Made by a program: the position numbers and the translations under genes. Below the pieces are notes generated by a model, which saw nothing but the letters and a program-made list of their open reading frames with translations, ran no database searches and was not told where the DNA came from. From Cognatishimia sp. 1_MG-2023 (GTDB lineage Bacteria > Pseudomonadota > Alphaproteobacteria > Rhodobacterales > Rhodobacteraceae): a DNA stretch of 64,000 nucleotides. Location of the stretch: the NCBI RefSeq assembly GCF_030548175.1, contig NZ_JAUORX010000004.1:310001-374000 (forward strand). Reading direction: 5' to 3'. Positions within the stretch are counted from its first letter, which is position 1; every line of letters starts with the position of its first letter. Positions 63,312-64,000 of this stretch are shown in pieces.

Positions 63312-63498
63312 GATTTTTCCTTCTTCGTATGAGCCGTATGGCCTCTTAGAAATGGGCCTCGAGGTGCGCCTTTACTACCCTTATGCGCAGGAAATCCATT
63401 CACACTTTTGGGAACAGGATGAGCATTTTCGTGACCCGCGCAATTAATGCAAATCACCTTTGAACTTGGTGCAGGAATGTTTTACCCACGATTAGGAC

Positions 63499-63575
63499 GG
63501 CCCCGTGGCTCAACTGGATAGAGCAGCCCCCTCCTAAGGGGCAGGTTGCAGGTTCGAATCCTGCCGGGGTCGCCA
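63499..63575 (+). tRNA. tRNA-Arg (anticodon CCT)
   Basis: Acceptor GGCCCCG pairs with CGGGGTC (one G-U). The D-arm is GCTCAACTGGATAGAGC, the anticodon stem GCCCC/GGGGC has loop CTCCTAA (anticodon CCT), and the T-arm is GCAGGTTCGAATCCTGC. The discriminator is G and CCA is encoded. Length 77. Confidence 0.96.
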
Positions 63576-63578
63576 ATG

Positions 63579-63617
63579 TGATCAAAACATCACGCCTCTG
63601 CGTGTCGTGCTTGATCA
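63579..63617. promoter_or_regulatory. Nested inverted repeat after tRNA-Arg
   Basis: TGATCAA (63579-63585) and TTGATCA (63611-63617) enclose an inner CACGC-CTCT-GCGTG stem. It lies between the tRNA and the LacI-family gene and could be a tRNA 3'-end structure or an operator for that regulator. Confidence 0.4.
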
Positions 63618-63667
63618 TTGTCAAAGCCTCGCGATAACATGGGGATAACCGACAAAGGAATTCATAC

Positions 63668-64000
63668 GTGGCAACAGACGAACACCGCTCTCTCACCCTG
63701 CGTGATGTTTCCGAAGCATCCGGCGTTTCTGAAATGACAGTTAGTCGCGTTTTACGAAACAGAGGGGATGTGTCAGACGCAACGCGGCAACGTGTTTTAA
63801 AGGCCGCGAAAGAGCTGGGCTATGTGCCCAACAAAATCGCCGGTGCCTTGGCCAGCCAACGCGTGAACCTTGTTGCTGTTATCATTCCATCTCTGTCCAA
63901 CATGGTTTTCCCAGAGGTTTTGGGCGGAATCAGTGAAGTATTGGAAGAAACTGATTTGCAGCCCGTGGTCGGCGTCACCGATTATATTCCTGAAAAGGAA
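63668..64000 (+). CDS. LacI-family transcription regulator, truncated by window end
   Basis: First 111 residues visible. GTG start with AAAGGA nine bases upstream. The LacI helix-turn-helix reads LRDVSEASGVSEMTVSRVL (about 12-30), followed by the hinge (KIAGALASQRVN) and the beginning of the periplasmic-binding-like domain (LVAVIIPSLSNMVFPEVLGG). The last is close to GntR/GntI-type gluconate repressors, so a sugar acid is a plausible but unproven effector. The remainder lies beyond the window. Confidence 0.9.
   Translation, partial: MATDEHRSLTLRDVSEASGVSEMTVSRVLRNRGDVSDATRQRVLKAAKELGYVPNKIAGALASQRVNLVAVIIPSLSNMVFPEVLGGISEVLEETDLQPVVGVTDYIPEKE

Noticed and set aside
63454-63696. 80-residue minus-strand frame
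   Set aside because: It runs through tRNA-Arg and the LacI-family gene start.
1-64000. Prophage, insertion sequence, defence island or CRISPR array
   Set aside because: No integrase, transposase, restriction, toxin-antitoxin or direct-repeat/spacer pattern was seen in any frame or interval.

Overview
The window is a chromosomal, gene-dense stretch of an alphaproteobacterium. Gene content and order point to the Rhodobacteraceae (Roseobacter group): RegB/SenC/RegA, a PetP/PetR-type pair, the order tsaE-amgK-murU-addB-addA, an alphaproteobacterial HemY with a mitofilin-like neighbour, an FzlA-like GST beside queG, and a recurrent intergenic repeat that I recall from this family. Base composition looks moderate (mid-50s % GC by eye), low for the family. 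I see no phage, transposase, integrase, CRISPR array or rRNA operon. It reads as core genome with a few accessory exported proteins.

Layout. 1-8117 (minus): tsaE, amgK, murU, addB and addA (cut by the window edge) form one tightly overlapping operon joining t6A tRNA modification, cell-wall sugar recycling and double-strand-break repair. 8234-11048: the redox-control locus, with regB (minus) divergent from senC and regA (plus). 11109-12178: a GNAT acetyltransferase and an HD hydrolase. 12562-15554: a small exported protein, ahcY, a small outer-membrane barrel and a DUF2853 protein. 15853-19066 (minus): a DUF1761 membrane protein, then tsaD-gpsA-YciI-EVE in near-contact. 19125-22654 (plus): hemD, a mitofilin-like protein and hemY. 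22823-25809: a 2OG-Fe(II) oxygenase, asparaginase and a PfkB sugar kinase, followed by tRNA-Leu(CAG).

26278-34435: an NDUFA9-like NAD-binding protein, uppP (minus), and gltD/gltB for ammonia assimilation with a perfect palindrome between them. 34510-35940: an NCS2 purine permease (minus) with a structured leader. 36288-38902: mtgA, an FzlA-like protein and queG. 38907-41884 (minus): msrA/msrB repair, an SDR, and a periplasmic thioredoxin with CcdA. 42132-45937: an orphan molybdopterin oxidoreductase, a MocR/PdxR regulator and an HU protein. 46068-49366 (minus): amn and ade, a two-gene AMP to adenine to hypoxanthine route that pairs logically with the nearby purine permease. 49522-51216: a SelW-like Rdx protein, a DUF1810 protein and a YeeZ-like epimerase. 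51270-56520 (minus): dxs, ispA, xseB and HDAC form an isoprenoid operon, preceded by petP/petR. 56694-64000: ilvE, an EamA exporter, matB, an HD hydrolase, aroC, two unrecognised exported proteins, tRNA-Arg(CCT) and a truncated LacI-family regulator.

The most noteworthy non-gene structure is a six-copy intergenic repeat (GC-rich hairpin plus a conserved tail, roughly GGTATTTTGGTCAAGAAAAAG), usually placed directly after a gene and in its orientation. Next come the perfect 12-bp inverted repeat between gltD and gltB, and a two-hairpin leader masking the ribosome site of the purine permease. I found no clearly novel multi-gene system.
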